Source of the DNA: Ensifer adhaerens
Lineage (GTDB): Bacteria > Pseudomonadota > Alphaproteobacteria > Rhizobiales > Rhizobiaceae
Direction of reading: 5' to 3'
NCBI RefSeq assembly: GCF_013283195.1
Contig: NZ_JABEKT010000001.1
Coordinates: forward strand, 2,925,473-2,989,472
DNA: 64,000 nucleotides
Positions 1 to 8,671 of this stretch are shown in pieces. Under the pieces are notes generated by a model. It was not told where the DNA came from and ran no database searches. It saw nothing but the letters and a program-made list of their open reading frames with translations. Each line of letters begins with the position of its first letter. Position 1 is the stretch's first letter. The translations under genes were made by a program, and so were the position numbers.

Positions 1-144
1 CACGTCGGGAAACAGCTCGGGATCGGGAATACCGCCGGCAAACGAGATGATGTCGGGGCGGTCGAGCAGTTTCAACAGTTCGCGGATCTCCGAGGCGCGC
101 ATCCGGCTGGAGCGCGTCGCGAATATGTGGTCCCAGTCGAGCAT
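1..144 (-). CDS. PLP-dependent aminotransferase, N-terminal part (runs off the window)
   Basis: The first 48 codons of a gene reading leftwards out of the window. The start ATG at 144 follows a GAGGAAA ribosome site. The peptide opens MLDWDHIFATRSSRM and carries SFAGGIPDPELFP near residues 35-47. That is the typical N-terminus of class I/II fold-type I aminotransferases of the 2-aminoadipate/valine-pyruvate type, where this glycine-proline segment forms part of the substrate pocket. The catalytic lysine and cofactor domain lie outside the window, so the substrate cannot be inferred. The family is confident from the N-terminus, the exact enzyme is not. Confidence 0.8.
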   Translation of the reverse strand, partial: MLDWDHIFATRSSRMRASEIRELLKLLDRPDIISFAGGIPDPELFPDV

Positions 145-490
145 TGGGTCGTTTCCTCAAGGATTTTTGCAGCGGGCAGCGCCATAGGGCTCGCGTTCCG
201 CATTCATTGTCTTTGTCCTTCGACAGGATCACGACGGCTAATTTATGTCAATGTTGTTGACCTAAATCACGCGATTTTCTAGCTGCGCCGCCCCTCACCC
301 AGCGTCATGCAATCAACGTTGCGTCAACCCCGTGCGACCTCCGGTATCCCGGCGCTTACGCGTCGTCGGGCGACGTCCGCGTAACCGTTACAAACTTGTC
401 CATCGCCAAAACAGGGCGCAGGCTCCCCCGTCAATCGTCTGCATATGACCGGACGCATTCTCGATCACTCAACGATAGGAGGATTACGCC
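145..490. other. Intergenic region between divergent aminotransferase and sulfatase genes
   Basis: About 345 bases with no convincing gene. It must hold the promoters of both divergent neighbours. A relatively AT-rich stretch near 235-280 (AATTTATGTCAATGTTGTTG) is the most promoter-like part. An AGGAGG ribosome site sits at about 478-483, just before the sulfatase start at 491. No clear operator palindrome was seen. Confidence 0.4.
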
Positions 491-2119
491 ATGAGTACGC
501 ATCAGGGAGACGACGACCAATCCGCGAACGGGCATCCGTCGGGGGTCAGCCGGCGAGACCTTCTGCTTGCCGGCAGCGCGCTTGCGGCAGCAGCGCTGAC
601 CACGTCGGGTGGAGCGACGCCGGCAAGCGCGCAGCAATCCACGTCGGCCGCGGCCAGTGGCGCCAAGCCGAACATCCTCATGATCATGGGCGACGATATC
701 GGCTGGTTCAACCCGAGCATCTACCACCGCGGCATGATGGGCTATCGCACGCCCAACATCGACCGCATCGGCAACGAGGGCGCGATGTTCACCGACTGAT
801 ACGGGGAGCAGAGCTGCACCGCCGGCCGCGCCGCCTTCATCACCGGCCAGTCGCCGATCCGCACCGGCCTCACCAAGGTCGGCCTGCCCGGCGCCGATGT
901 CGGCCTGCAACCGGAGGACCCGACGGTCGCCGAACTGCTGAAAGCGCAAGGCTACGCCACCGGCCAGTTCGGCAAGAACCATCTCGGCGACAAGGACGAG
1001 TTCCTGCCCACCAATCACGGCTTCGACGAGTTCTTCGGCAATCTCTACCATCTCAACGCGGAGGAAGAGCCCGAGAACCCGGATTATCCCAAGAGCCCGG
1101 AATTTCGCAAACGCTTCGGCCCGCGCGGCGTCATCCACTCCTATGCCGACGGCCGGATCGAAGACACGGGAGCGCTGACCAGGAAGCGCATGGAAACGAT
1201 CGACGAGGAATTCCTGGCCGCTGCGCTCGATTTCATCGATCGCCAGCACAATGCCCAGAAGCCCTGGTTCTGCTACTTCAATTCCACCCGCATGCACGTC
1301 AACACCCACCTCAAGCCGGAATCGGAGGGGAAGACCGGCAAGGGCGTCTATTCCGATGGCATGGTCGAGCATGACGGCATGGTCGGCCAACTGCTGAAGA
1401 AGCTCGACGATCTCGGTCTCGTCGAAAACACCATCGTCGTCTACACCACCGACAACGGTGCCGAGGTGATGACCTGGCCGGATGGCGGCAACACCCCGTT
1501 CCGCGGCGAGAAAGCCACCAACTGGGAAGGCGGCTACCGCGTGCCAACCTGCATCCGCTGGCCTGGCGTCATCAAGCCGAACACCATCTACAACGACATC
1601 GCCTCGCACTACGACTTCATCCCGACCTTCTGCGCGGCTGCCGGCGAGCCGGATATCGTCGAGAAATGCAAGGCCGGCTATCAGGCCGGCGCCAAGACCT
1701 TCAAGGTGCATCTCGATGGCTACAACCTCGTCCCCTATTTCAAGGGCGAGGTGAACGACGCTCCACGTCGCGAGTTCCTCTACTGGAACGACGACGGCGA
1801 GCTGGTCTCCGTCCGCTTCCAGGATTGGAAGGTGGTGTTCAAGGCACAGGAAAGCACCGGCATCGGCGTCTGGCGCGACGCCTTCACCACCCTGCGCGCG
1901 CCCAAGCTCTTCAACCTGCGCGCCGACCCCTTCGAGCGTGGCGATGAATCGATCGAGTACGAGAAGTGGTTCTTCGACAGGGCCTTCGTGGTCGTGCCAT
2001 CGCAGGCGATCGTTGCGAAATGGCTGACAAGCTTCCAGGACTTCCCGATCCGCCAGAAGCCTGCGAGCTTCAACCTCGACGACGTCATGGCCAAACTGTC
2101 CGGGTCCGGCAGCAAATAG
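491..2119 (+). pseudogene. Tat-exported arylsulfatase interrupted by an in-frame TGA (797-799)
   Basis: A sulfatase reading frame of 543 codons including the final stop. The start ATG at 491 has a strong AGGAGG site. The N-terminus has a twin-arginine signal ([10 protein letters not shown], then a hydrophobic run and ASAQ cleavage site), so the enzyme would act in the periplasm. [12 protein letters not shown] is the metal-binding start of the alkaline-phosphatase-like fold. Codon 103 is TGA, giving FTD-stop-YGEQS, and six codons later comes CTAGR (Cys109), the formylglycine motif C-x-[PA]-x-R that supplies the catalytic nucleophile. The frame then stays open to 2119, with YTTDNGAE, ATNWEGGYRVP and other sulfatase blocks intact. 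A single TGG-to-TGA change (Trp) would explain the stop. I call it a pseudogene; sequencing error or stop readthrough remain possible. Confidence 0.85.
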
Positions 2120-2179
2120 GTGTTGAACACAAGGTCCGGGCCTCAGGCCTGGGCCTTATGCCCTTCCGAGCACCACTGA

Positions 2180-2812
2180 TCAGTCGGTGGCCTCGAGGCT
2201 TGCAAGAGCGTCGGCGATCCGCGGCGGCGCCTTGGGCCGCGCATACATTCGCTCAAGATAGGCCTTGAGATTGGGGCAGCTGTCGATCAGCCCGACCTCG
2301 TTGCCCCAGTCGATGACATAGACGGTGACGCAATCGGCGATGCTGATCCGATCGCCGACGACAAAAGTACGTCCATCCATGTGGCGCTCGAGCACCTGTG
2401 CCATCGCCGCAAACTCCTCCCGGGCAAGCGCGATGTCCTCGGGCAGCCGCTTGTCTTCGGGATACAAAAAGCTGTGCTTGGAGATCCGCCATAGCGGCTG
2501 CTCCAGTTCGGTGACGGCAAACAGCGACCAGCGATAGGCCTGCGCCCGCTCAGTCAGGTCGGCGGGCATCAGCCCCTTGGCGGCGTATTTCTCCGCCAGA
2601 TACATCACGATCGCCGCGGATTCCGTCAGCACCATATCTCCATCGACGAGGACCGGAACCTTTCCGGCGGGGTTGAGGCGCAGGAAATCCGGGTGGCGGT
2701 TCTCGCCACCCAGCAAGTTGACGGGTATGAACTCGAAGTCCGCATCAAGTTCCTGAAGCGCCCAAAGTGCGCGAAGCGAGCGTGTCGGGCCCAATCCATA
2801 GAGTTTCATCAT
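2180..2812 (-). CDS. Glutathione S-transferase family protein
   Basis: A 210-residue cytosolic protein of normal GST length. Residues 1-80 are a thioredoxin-like glutathione-binding domain: the strand start MKLYGLGPTRS with a probable catalytic Ser12, NPAGKVPVLVDGD with the cis-proline, and TESAAIVMYL near 63-72, whose Glu-Ser pair binds the gamma-glutamyl group. The remainder is the all-helical C-terminal domain with the usual SIADCVTVYVIDW N-capping box. The start ATG at 2812 follows AAGGAAGG. Likely conjugates glutathione to, or reduces, electrophiles. The substrate is unknown. It converges on the broken sulfatase with about 60 bases between them. Confidence 0.9.
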   Translation of the reverse strand: MMKLYGLGPTRSLRALWALQELDADFEFIPVNLLGGENRHPDFLRLNPAGKVPVLVDGDMVLTESAAIVMYLAEKYAAKGLMPADLTERAQAYRWSLFAVTELEQPLWRISKHSFLYPEDKRLPEDIALAREEFAAMAQVLERHMDGRTFVVGDRISIADCVTVYVIDWGNEVGLIDSCPNLKAYLERMYARPKAPPRIADALASLEATD

Positions 2813-3272
2813 CTTGGCCTTCCTTCGTTTCGGTGGGTTTGCAGCGTCGCCAGGCGATCGAACGGCGGCCCTGAATGGCTGATGTGATCCTTGCGAACAT
2901 GTCCGGCATCGAACTTTACATCCGTCCTGGGTGTTTCGATATCTTTCGCCAAGCCATGAGGGCGGATTCGGATTCCCAGAGTTCCTGAAGAACGTGCGGA
3001 AAAGGCTGGCCCGCCAGTTCGTCGCAAAAATCTGCGGACCGCTTGCGCGTTCCGCCGTCTATTCGCGCTGCACGGCGAGACGCGTTGCCGATCGCGGCAC
3101 CGCAGAAATGCGCCGTTCGGCTGAAGCCGGAACGGGCGCAACATTGGCGCAATCGCACGGCCGCATATCAGCCGCTCGGGTGGAGCATTTCCAGGAAACG
3201 TGCGAAGCGGTTTTCCCTAGGCAAATGCGCAAACACGCTTGAATGATGCAGCCACGCCAGAGGGAATACCAG
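2813..3272. other. Intergenic region with a RIME-like repeat at its right end
   Basis: About 460 bases between the GST and methyltransferase genes. Short open frames on both strands lack ribosome sites and resemble no known protein. The only recognisable element is the palindromic repeat at 3184-3240, listed separately. Confidence 0.4.
3184..3240. repeat. RIME-like palindromic repeat, type GCATTTCC
   Basis: AGCATTTCCAGGAAACGTGC, then GAAGCGGTTTTCCCTAGGCAAATGC, closely matches the repeat at 14337-14390 (GCATTTCCAGGAAAAGTGC, then GGAGCGGTTTTCCGTCAGGAAATGC). The arms can pair GCATTT with AAATGC. Such intergenic mosaic elements are common in Rhizobiaceae. It lies immediately upstream of the methyltransferase gene. 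Confidence 0.65.
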
Positions 3273-3884
3273 GTGACGACAGCCAGCAACGACACCATAA
3301 CCTTTTACCGCGACAATGCCGAGAGCTACGCAGCGCGCGACCGCAAGCCTCCGGCCGATCGCCTCGGTGCCTTCATCGCCCGGCTGGCGCCCGGCGGCGC
3401 CGTGCTCGACCTCGGTTGCGGCGGCGGTCACGACAGCCAGCATCTGATCGAGGCCGGCCTTGACGTCACGCCCTGCGACGGCTCCGCGGAACTGGCGCAC
3501 GCCGCGGAACAAAGGATCGGGCGCAAGGTCGAGGTCGTCACCTTCCAGGAGATCGTGTGGGACCAGAGGTTCGACGGCATCTGGGCCGAAGCCTCGCTGC
3601 TGCATGTGCCGCGAACCGAACTGCCCGACGTGCTGGTGCGCGTTCTCAGGGCCCTGCGCCCGGGCGGCCTGATCCAGGCGAGCTTCAAGGCGGGCGAACG
3701 GGAAGGCCACGACCGCTTCGGCCGTTACTTCAACTATCCCTCGGCCGCCTGGCTGCAGACCTGCTTCGAATGGGCGGGATGGTCTGACATCACGATCGAA
3801 GAGGCAGATGGCGGCGGCTACGACAACGAGCCGACCCGCTGGCTGCATGTCAGCGCGACCCGGAGCCATGCACCCGCACGGTAG
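3273..3884 (+). CDS. Class I SAM-dependent methyltransferase
   Basis: A 203-residue cytosolic methyltransferase. Motif I, VLDLGCGGGHD, lies near residues 44-54 and binds S-adenosylmethionine. Motif II is the acidic end of LDVTPCDGS, and post-I motifs IWAEASLLHVP and LRPGGLIQASFK follow, giving a Methyltransf_11-like Rossmann fold. I prefer the GTG at 3273 because AGAGGGA sits eight bases before it and the product then begins TTASNDTITFYRDNA, typical for the family. An in-frame ATG at 3243 has no good ribosome site and lies at the edge of a repeat. The methyl acceptor is unknown. Confidence 0.85.
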   Translation: MTTASNDTITFYRDNAESYAARDRKPPADRLGAFIARLAPGGAVLDLGCGGGHDSQHLIEAGLDVTPCDGSAELAHAAEQRIGRKVEVVTFQEIVWDQRFDGIWAEASLLHVPRTELPDVLVRVLRALRPGGLIQASFKAGEREGHDRFGRYFNYPSAAWLQTCFEWAGWSDITIEEADGGGYDNEPTRWLHVSATRSHAPAR

Positions 3885-4021
3885 CGGCCAGTTGCAAGCA
3901 GCGGCGCGGCTCGCGTTCCGCCCGCTCTTCAGGCAGCGAAAACCGGACTGGCGCCTAATCGCCGTTCCGAAGACGGTATAGGCAAAGCTTCGCTCCCCGG
4001 CCGCCAGATCTGCGTACCGTG

Positions 4022-4120
4022 TCAGGCTTCGCGGCTGAAATAACTCAGGATCAGAAGCGTGCAAATCGCGGCAACGATCAACGCGTCGAAAAGTGCAAAG
4101 TGCTCAAAGAATGAGAGCAT
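4022..4120 (-). CDS. Small single-span membrane protein (32 residues)
   Basis: Too short for usual gene finders but well supported locally. The ATG at 4120 is preceded by GAGAGGAGGAAAT, one of the best ribosome sites in the window. The product starts MLSFFEHFALFDALIV, continues with a hydrophobic run to about residue 26, and ends SYFSREA, so it is probably a one-span inner-membrane microprotein. Function unknown. The AT-rich stretch just upstream (4124-4200) could hold its promoter. Conservation in related genomes would settle whether it is expressed. Confidence 0.6.
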   Translation of the reverse strand: MLSFFEHFALFDALIVAAICTLLILSYFSREA

Positions 4121-4691
4121 GGCATTTCCTCCTCTCAACTAAACCTATGAGAGCACATAATTCTCCAAGTTGAAAGTTCAATTCACAGATATACTAAATT
4201 CTGACAAAAACACGCCCACAATACTATTGCATCGCAGCATCAATATTTCCGCACCGCACAACATGAATTGCACTCGCGTCTGCCGGCCGTACCTGCGAGA
4301 CCGCTCTTCGAGCCGGCGCTCTGCAGGTGGCGTCAACTCCCCCGCACCATTGCCGCGCCACACAGTCGGTTTTGTCTCCTTCTTGAGGCATTCGGCCATC
4401 GGCAAAGGGAAATACGCCGTTTCCGGACCAAGCCTTGATCGGCGATTGGCGCCGCTACCGGAAGATGCAGATATTAGACTTTTCGTATAAACAAATGCCC
4501 ATCGGGTGGGCCCGATTTCCGGGGGAGTTCAGTCTCGGTGACTGACTAGGCCCGGCCGCATCCAACGATAGCGCCCCTTCCTGCCAGCAAAACCTGTGAG
4601 AGCATGTTTTGGCGCCCATAATCAGGCATCGGAGAAAGGCTATACTCCGCCGAACGTCAAAAATGTCGCGTTCAAACTGCAGATTGCCGGA
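4121..4691. other. Intergenic region, comparatively AT-rich
   Basis: About 570 bases. The part at 4130-4260 is clearly richer in A and T than its surroundings and probably contains the promoter of the small membrane protein. Open frames at 4170-4490 on both strands lack ribosome sites and recognisable motifs and are not annotated. Confidence 0.35.
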
Positions 4692-5090
4692 CTATTCATG
4701 CCACTGATCGCCCTGTCTCTGGAACCCGCCCGCGAATGCGTAGCCGCTCCGTATTCGGGCGCTCAACGTGGAAGCGTCAATCCACGCGTGGATTTCGCCT
4801 GTCATGGGGCCAAGGAAGACTATTTCCGAAAGGGCGGCGACCTTGTGCAACGCGGACATTTCGGGCCAACCCATGGCGATATCGTGATGACCGATCCAGG
4901 CGGCGGGGTTGCTGTAGTCGATGACCCCACGTGCCGTACCCTCCGACGCGTTCACGAAAAACCTGTAGGAAAGGACGCCGGGATCGCCTTCGGCTTTCAC
5001 CCTCCTCGCCAGCGCGTCGATCGCTCGCGCAAAGTGATCGGGCGGAGCTTTCAACTCATACAAGTTCAGGATGGTGAGGCGTTCCTTCAT
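4692..5090 (-). CDS. ABM-like (antibiotic biosynthesis monooxygenase fold) protein of unknown function
   Basis: A 132-residue protein starting MKERLTILNLYELK from an ATG at 5090 with GAGAGG upstream. The strand-helix layout (first strand, DHFARAIDALARRVKAEGD helix, PGVLSYRFFVN strand, GVIDYSNPAAWIGHHD) resembles the dimeric alpha/beta barrel of ABM/quinol monooxygenases and DUF718-like proteins. Normal length for such a fold. No signal peptide. No residue pattern lets me choose a substrate, so treat it as conserved hypothetical with a probable fold. Confidence 0.6.
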   Translation of the reverse strand: MKERLTILNLYELKAPPDHFARAIDALARRVKAEGDPGVLSYRFFVNASEGTARGVIDYSNPAAWIGHHDIAMGWPEMSALHKVAALSEIVFLGPMTGEIHAWIDASTLSARIRSGYAFAGGFQRQGDQWHE

Positions 5091-5199
5091 CGTGAGTGCC
5101 TCTCGAGTCCGAGATCAAAATACCCGCTTCACAGGGAATGCGGCATCGGCCCCGCGGCAATGCCTGCCCGTTGGCGAAGGTCTTTCAGTGACGTGCTAG

Positions 5200-5511
5200 T
5201 CAGGCGGCCGGCTGGACCGATTTGACGCTGCCGTTGCTGTCGACGATGCAGTTGAACTTGCGTCCGCCGGCGTCGAGATCGACGCTGTAGGAGGCTGCAT
5301 CCAGCTGGCGCGAGCTAGTCGGCAGAACCTTGCTGCTGTCGACCTGGGCGGTGCCCGCGGCCGCATTGGCGCAGATCAACTGCAGATCGGCCGGTGCCGT
5401 CTGCAGGCTCGTGCGCGCCATCTCCTCAGGCTTTGGTGGTGACGACGACTGGCAGCCACCGAGAAAGGCAAGGCCGATGCCCGCCGCCAAAATCCAGCTT
5501 TTTGAACGCAT
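5200..5511 (-). CDS. Small putative lipoprotein
   Basis: A 103-residue secreted protein. The preferred start is the ATG at 5511, which has GAGGGG just upstream; an upstream in-frame start at 5529 would spoil the signal peptide. The N-terminus MRSKSWILAAGIGLAFLGGC is a lipoprotein signal with lipobox LGGC and predicted lipidated Cys20. The mature part has two further cysteines (LICANAA and FNCIVDS) that could pair. Function unknown. It lies downstream of the L,D-transpeptidase gene on the same strand, about 190 bases away, so both may be envelope proteins. Confidence 0.75.
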   Translation of the reverse strand: MRSKSWILAAGIGLAFLGGCQSSSPPKPEEMARTSLQTAPADLQLICANAAAGTAQVDSSKVLPTSSRQLDAASYSVDLDAGGRKFNCIVDSNGSVKSVQPAA

Positions 5512-5697
5512 TATCCCCTCGCTCACCAAGAATTATCCCCTTGTGGATCCAGTCGCTCCCGGACTGGCCGTCCCCTGCCCCGATCGGTCGGCGATGCCTC
5601 CTCAACCATGCGCACCTGATACGCCCCGCAGAATGCACCGGACGGGATATGCCTCCCGGACGCGCGCCCTGCCCGTTCGCCTGTCCGGATCCCTTCT

Positions 5698-6357
5698 TCA
5701 AACACCCTTGTAGAGTGCGGCCCCCTGCATCAGCACGATCACCTTTGCACCCACCTCGACCCGCGAATGCAGGTCGGTGACGTCGTCATTGTTCAGGCGG
5801 ATGCAGCCGGACGACACGTCGAGCCCGATCGTCCACGGCTCCACCGTTCCGTGGATGCGGTAGATCGTGTCCTGGTCGCCCTCGTAGAGGTAGAGCGCGC
5901 GGGCGCCGAGCGGGTTGTCCGGGCCGCCGGGCATGCCTGCTGCCCATTTCGCCGCGTTCGCATCGCGGGCCACCATTTCGGGCGGCGGCGTCCAGGTCGG
6001 CCACTCGGCCGTGCGCCCGACGCGCACGATGCCGGCCCAGCCGAACCCCTCGCGCCCGACGCCGATGCCGTAGCGGATCGCCTGCCCGCCGGGCTGGACC
6101 AGGTAGAGAAAGTGCTGGTTGCCGTCGATGATGATCGTGCCCGGCTTTTCCGCCGTGCGGAACGGCACCACCTGCCGGCGAAAGGCCTCGGGCAGCTGGT
6201 TGTTGCGGGCATAATATTGCCGGGCTTTCTTCTTGTCGTAATTGACCCATTTCTTGGTTCTGGCGTCGTAGATCTGGGTCTGCGCCAGCGCTGCCGGCGG
6301 CCCGAAGCACAGGCCCGCGGCCAGCATCACCAGCCCAAGCTTGCGCGTCCGGGTCAT
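5698..6357 (-). CDS. L,D-transpeptidase (YkuD/ErfK family)
   Basis: A periplasmic peptidoglycan cross-linking enzyme of 219 residues from the ATG at 6357. Residues 1-25 are a signal peptide ending AALAQ. The YkuD domain starts at TIIIDGNQHFLYLV. The catalytic motif is IHGT (His169) followed by SSGCIRLNN (Cys185), matching HGxx...S(H)GCIRL. An alternative ATG at 6393 sits inside an ATGA overlap with the stop of the binding-protein gene, giving translational coupling; the later start yields the cleaner signal peptide and has AGAGG upstream. It forms 3-3 cross-links or anchors lipoproteins. The target is not inferable. Confidence 0.9.
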   Translation of the reverse strand: MTRTRKLGLVMLAAGLCFGPPAALAQTQIYDARTKKWVNYDKKKARQYYARNNQLPEAFRRQVVPFRTAEKPGTIIIDGNQHFLYLVQPGGQAIRYGIGVGREGFGWAGIVRVGRTAEWPTWTPPPEMVARDANAAKWAAGMPGGPDNPLGARALYLYEGDQDTIYRIHGTVEPWTIGLDVSSGCIRLNNDDVTDLHSRVEVGAKVIVLMQGAALYKGV

Positions 6358-6389
6358 GAAGGAGGAGCCTCTTCGATCCGCTGTCGTCT

Positions 6390-7343
6390 TCATGGTTTCG
6401 CCCACCCGTCGATGCGTGCCGCGTTGTCATCAACCCATTTCTTGGCAAAGTCGGCCGGCGCCTGACGCTCGACCTCCAGCGCGTAGCTCATCTTCGTCAC
6501 TTCTTCCGGCGAGAAATCCACCTGATCCAGGAACTTGGCGATCTCGGGATGTTTCTTGCCGAAGCCCGTGGCGTAGGCGATCTGGAAATGCGCCGCGTCC
6601 CAGGAGGTCGCCGCCGTCGACTTGCTGATCCACAAGGGGTCGTCGGCACCGACGATCTTCCACTTGGCCGGATCGTGCGGTGGTTCCTCGATCCGGGCGA
6701 TCTTGTGCAGTTCAAAGACGTGGTGCGGCGCATAGCAGTAAAACACCATCGGCCGCGCGGTCGCAATCGCCGCATCGACACCCGCCATTGCCACCTCTTC
6801 CTCCGCCTCGAACAGCGTCAGGTTGGCGCTGTAGCCGTAGCTGTTGGCCCGGGTCCGCTCGATGCCGGTGGAAAGCCAGGTCGGTGCGCCGATCCACAGC
6901 TCACCCTTGCCGTCGCCGTCCGTGTCGAGGATCTTGGTCTTCTCGGGGTCGCTGAGATCGGCGATCGTCTTTATCGTCGCGGCCGCCTCCGGCGTGGCGC
7001 AGAGACCCTGCCAGGCCGGCACGCTGCGCGCGCCGAGCGTCGCGACACCCTTTTCGGTCACATATTTCTTGACGATGTCGCCGAAATTCGGCTGCCAGAC
7101 TTCGGGCTGGATATCGACGTCACCGGTCTCGAAGCCGACGAAGGCGTTGAGCGTGCCCAGTTCCTTCACCTCCGCATCGAGGCCGAATTTCTTGGCGATA
7201 CTGACCTTGAGAATGTTGGCCGTCGCCTGGCCGGACGGCCAGTTGGGCATGGCGATCACCAGATCCGCCGCCGCAGCGGGAGCAGCGGACCCCAGCAGCA
7301 GCGCCAGGCAGGCCGACATGCAGAACTCGATACGTCTCTTCAC
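6390..7343 (-). CDS. ABC transporter substrate-binding protein, glycine betaine/proline betaine (OpuAC) family
   Basis: A 317-residue periplasmic binding protein. The GTG at 7343 is chosen because GGAGGGG lies four bases upstream and a signal peptide (basic start, then LALLLGSAAPAAAA) follows directly. The OpuAC domain opens DLVIAMPNWPSGQATANILK, and aromatic residues for a betaine cage are plentiful (WQPNFGDIV, PAWQGLC, PTWLSTG). The gene stands without ATPase or permease genes nearby, so it is an orphan binding protein that must use components encoded elsewhere. Its stop overlaps a possible start of the transpeptidase gene. The ligand (betaine, choline or a similar quaternary amine) is inferred from family only. 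Confidence 0.88.
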   Translation of the reverse strand: MKRRIEFCMSACLALLLGSAAPAAAADLVIAMPNWPSGQATANILKVSIAKKFGLDAEVKELGTLNAFVGFETGDVDIQPEVWQPNFGDIVKKYVTEKGVATLGARSVPAWQGLCATPEAAATIKTIADLSDPEKTKILDTDGDGKGELWIGAPTWLSTGIERTRANSYGYSANLTLFEAEEEVAMAGVDAAIATARPMVFYCYAPHHVFELHKIARIEEPPHDPAKWKIVGADDPLWISKSTAATSWDAAHFQIAYATGFGKKHPEIAKFLDQVDFSPEEVTKMSYALEVERQAPADFAKKWVDDNAARIDGWAKP

Positions 7344-7630
7344 AGTCCCCTCCGAGCAGCTTGACCGATCGACTTGAATGACTTGCGAATGCGCATGAAA
7401 TGCTGTGCGGGTCGCGGGCAATGCCCGCACCCTATGGAATGCAACTGTTCCCGTGGCCGGGCCGCTTTCCGGCCCCGGCAGCGTTTTCCGCCGCCCTGTC
7501 TTCTTTGGCCGGCAGGATGCCTACAGGATCGACGTCCGTCAACGCCCGGCTACACCGGACGTTGAAAGGACCGTGATTTTTTCGATCAGCCGGCAGTTGT
7601 CCCCAGAACCGGCAAGCTCAGGCCCACCGG

Positions 7631-8155
7631 CTATTGGGTCGCCGGCACTGCCACCGTCCGTCCGCGCCAGCGCCGCCAGTCGAGCGTAGCGGCGACGGTG
7701 GCCAGAAGCACGATCAGCAGCTCGGCCACGAAAGTCCAATGGAAGAGGAAGTTGAGATACCAGGGTTTGTAGAGCGCCGGAACGTGCACGAGGTTCACGC
7801 GCAGATCCGAAAACGGATAGAGCCAGCGGATATCGGCGGCGATGGAATCCATCAGCAGATGCAACAGCACGTTCGCCAGGCCCACGCCGACGAGGATAAG
7901 TTGATTGCGTCTGCCACTCATCGTCAGCGTCAGCGCCAGAACCGCTGCGACAACCAGCCAGAAAAGCGGCGTGTGCGTCCAGTAGTCATGGTGCGGCGTC
8001 TGCCGGCCGTCGATCAGGTAGAAATAGGCGAGATCGAAATCAGGCAAAACCGAGCAGATGATCCCTGTCGCAAGGATCGAGCCGGATTGCGCCGGCCGCC
8101 CGTGCGCGATGAAACGGCTGAGCAGATAGCCAGCCGGCAAATGAGCAATGAACAC
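7631..8155 (-). CDS. DUF457/YdjM-like inner-membrane protein (putative metal-dependent hydrolase)
   Basis: A 174-residue polytopic protein. The GTG at 8155 follows GGGAGACC at good spacing and gives the family-like start VFIAHLPAGYLLSRF; the upstream ATG at 8212 lacks this. Conserved polar motifs sit between membrane spans: LPDFDL, HHDYWTHTP and LHLLMDS, which is the His/Asp signature of the YdjM (LexA-regulated, membrane-bound metal-dependent hydrolase) group. About four to five transmembrane segments. The enzymatic activity of this group is poorly defined. No operon partner. Confidence 0.75.
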   Translation of the reverse strand: MFIAHLPAGYLLSRFIAHGRPAQSGSILATGIICSVLPDFDLAYFYLIDGRQTPHHDYWTHTPLFWLVVAAVLALTLTMSGRRNQLILVGVGLANVLLHLLMDSIAADIRWLYPFSDLRVNLVHVPALYKPWYLNFLFHWTFVAELLIVLLATVAATLDWRRWRGRTVAVPATQ

Positions 8156-8397
8156 CAACGGTCTCCCGAAGAGTAGGGGAATCGCATAACGCGAACAGGA
8201 GCGAGATTGCAACTCATTCGGCCAAATTCGTGACGACCTTGCGTTAGGCGCAATTAAGGCTCACAGTGTTTCATCGACATTGGCCAGCTTGGCTTTTCGC
8301 GGCGTCAGAGGCTTTCGACCCGCCATTTTCCCCATTTTCGACCGTTGAAGTGTGCGCGCCGCGCATGCTCGGCATTCCTCGAACGCCGTGTGCTGAC

Positions 8398-8601
8398 ATG
8401 ATCATAGGTACGATCATGCGTTTCGACTTCAACCGCGGATACGGCTTTGTCCAGCCGGAAAACGGTGGTCGCGCAATCTACGTCGACGCGCGGGCGCTTT
8501 ATAAATCTGGCATCAAATCGATCTTTCCGGGCCAGACTTTCCGCTTCGAAATATGGAAAGACGAAAAGGGGCGCATCGCCGCCCGCAACCTACGGCTATG
8601 A
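8398..8601 (+). CDS. Atypical cold-shock-domain protein (67 residues)
   Basis: Reads MIIGTIMRFDFNRGYGFVQP then a short loop, IYVDARALYKSGI and FRFEIWKDEKGRIAARNLRL. This aligns over its full length with CspA-type OB folds: RGYGFV is the RNP1 motif, while RNP2 (usually VFVH) is changed to IYVD, and the glycine-rich loop is altered. Normal CSD length. The ATG at 8398 fits the domain start; the frame is open further upstream but without homology. There is no strong ribosome site, so the start is less certain. It probably binds single-stranded RNA or DNA, perhaps differently from CspA because the RNP2 histidine is missing. It leads a run of small same-strand genes. Confidence 0.75.
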   Translation: MIIGTIMRFDFNRGYGFVQPENGGRAIYVDARALYKSGIKSIFPGQTFRFEIWKDEKGRIAARNLRL

Positions 8602-8671
8602 CGCAGTCGACAACGAACCCGACCGCCATGACCGCAACGCCGAACACGTTCCGGCGTCGGAAGGAGACGTC

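Noticed and set aside
797-799. Selenocysteine at the in-frame TGA of the sulfatase
   Set aside because: No recognisable SECIS-like hairpin was identified downstream, the position is not catalytic (the formylglycine Cys is six codons later), and homologues typically have an aromatic residue there.
4170-4490. Hypothetical genes on either strand in the AT-rich gap
   Set aside because: No ribosome sites, no domains, and composition unlike neighbouring genes.
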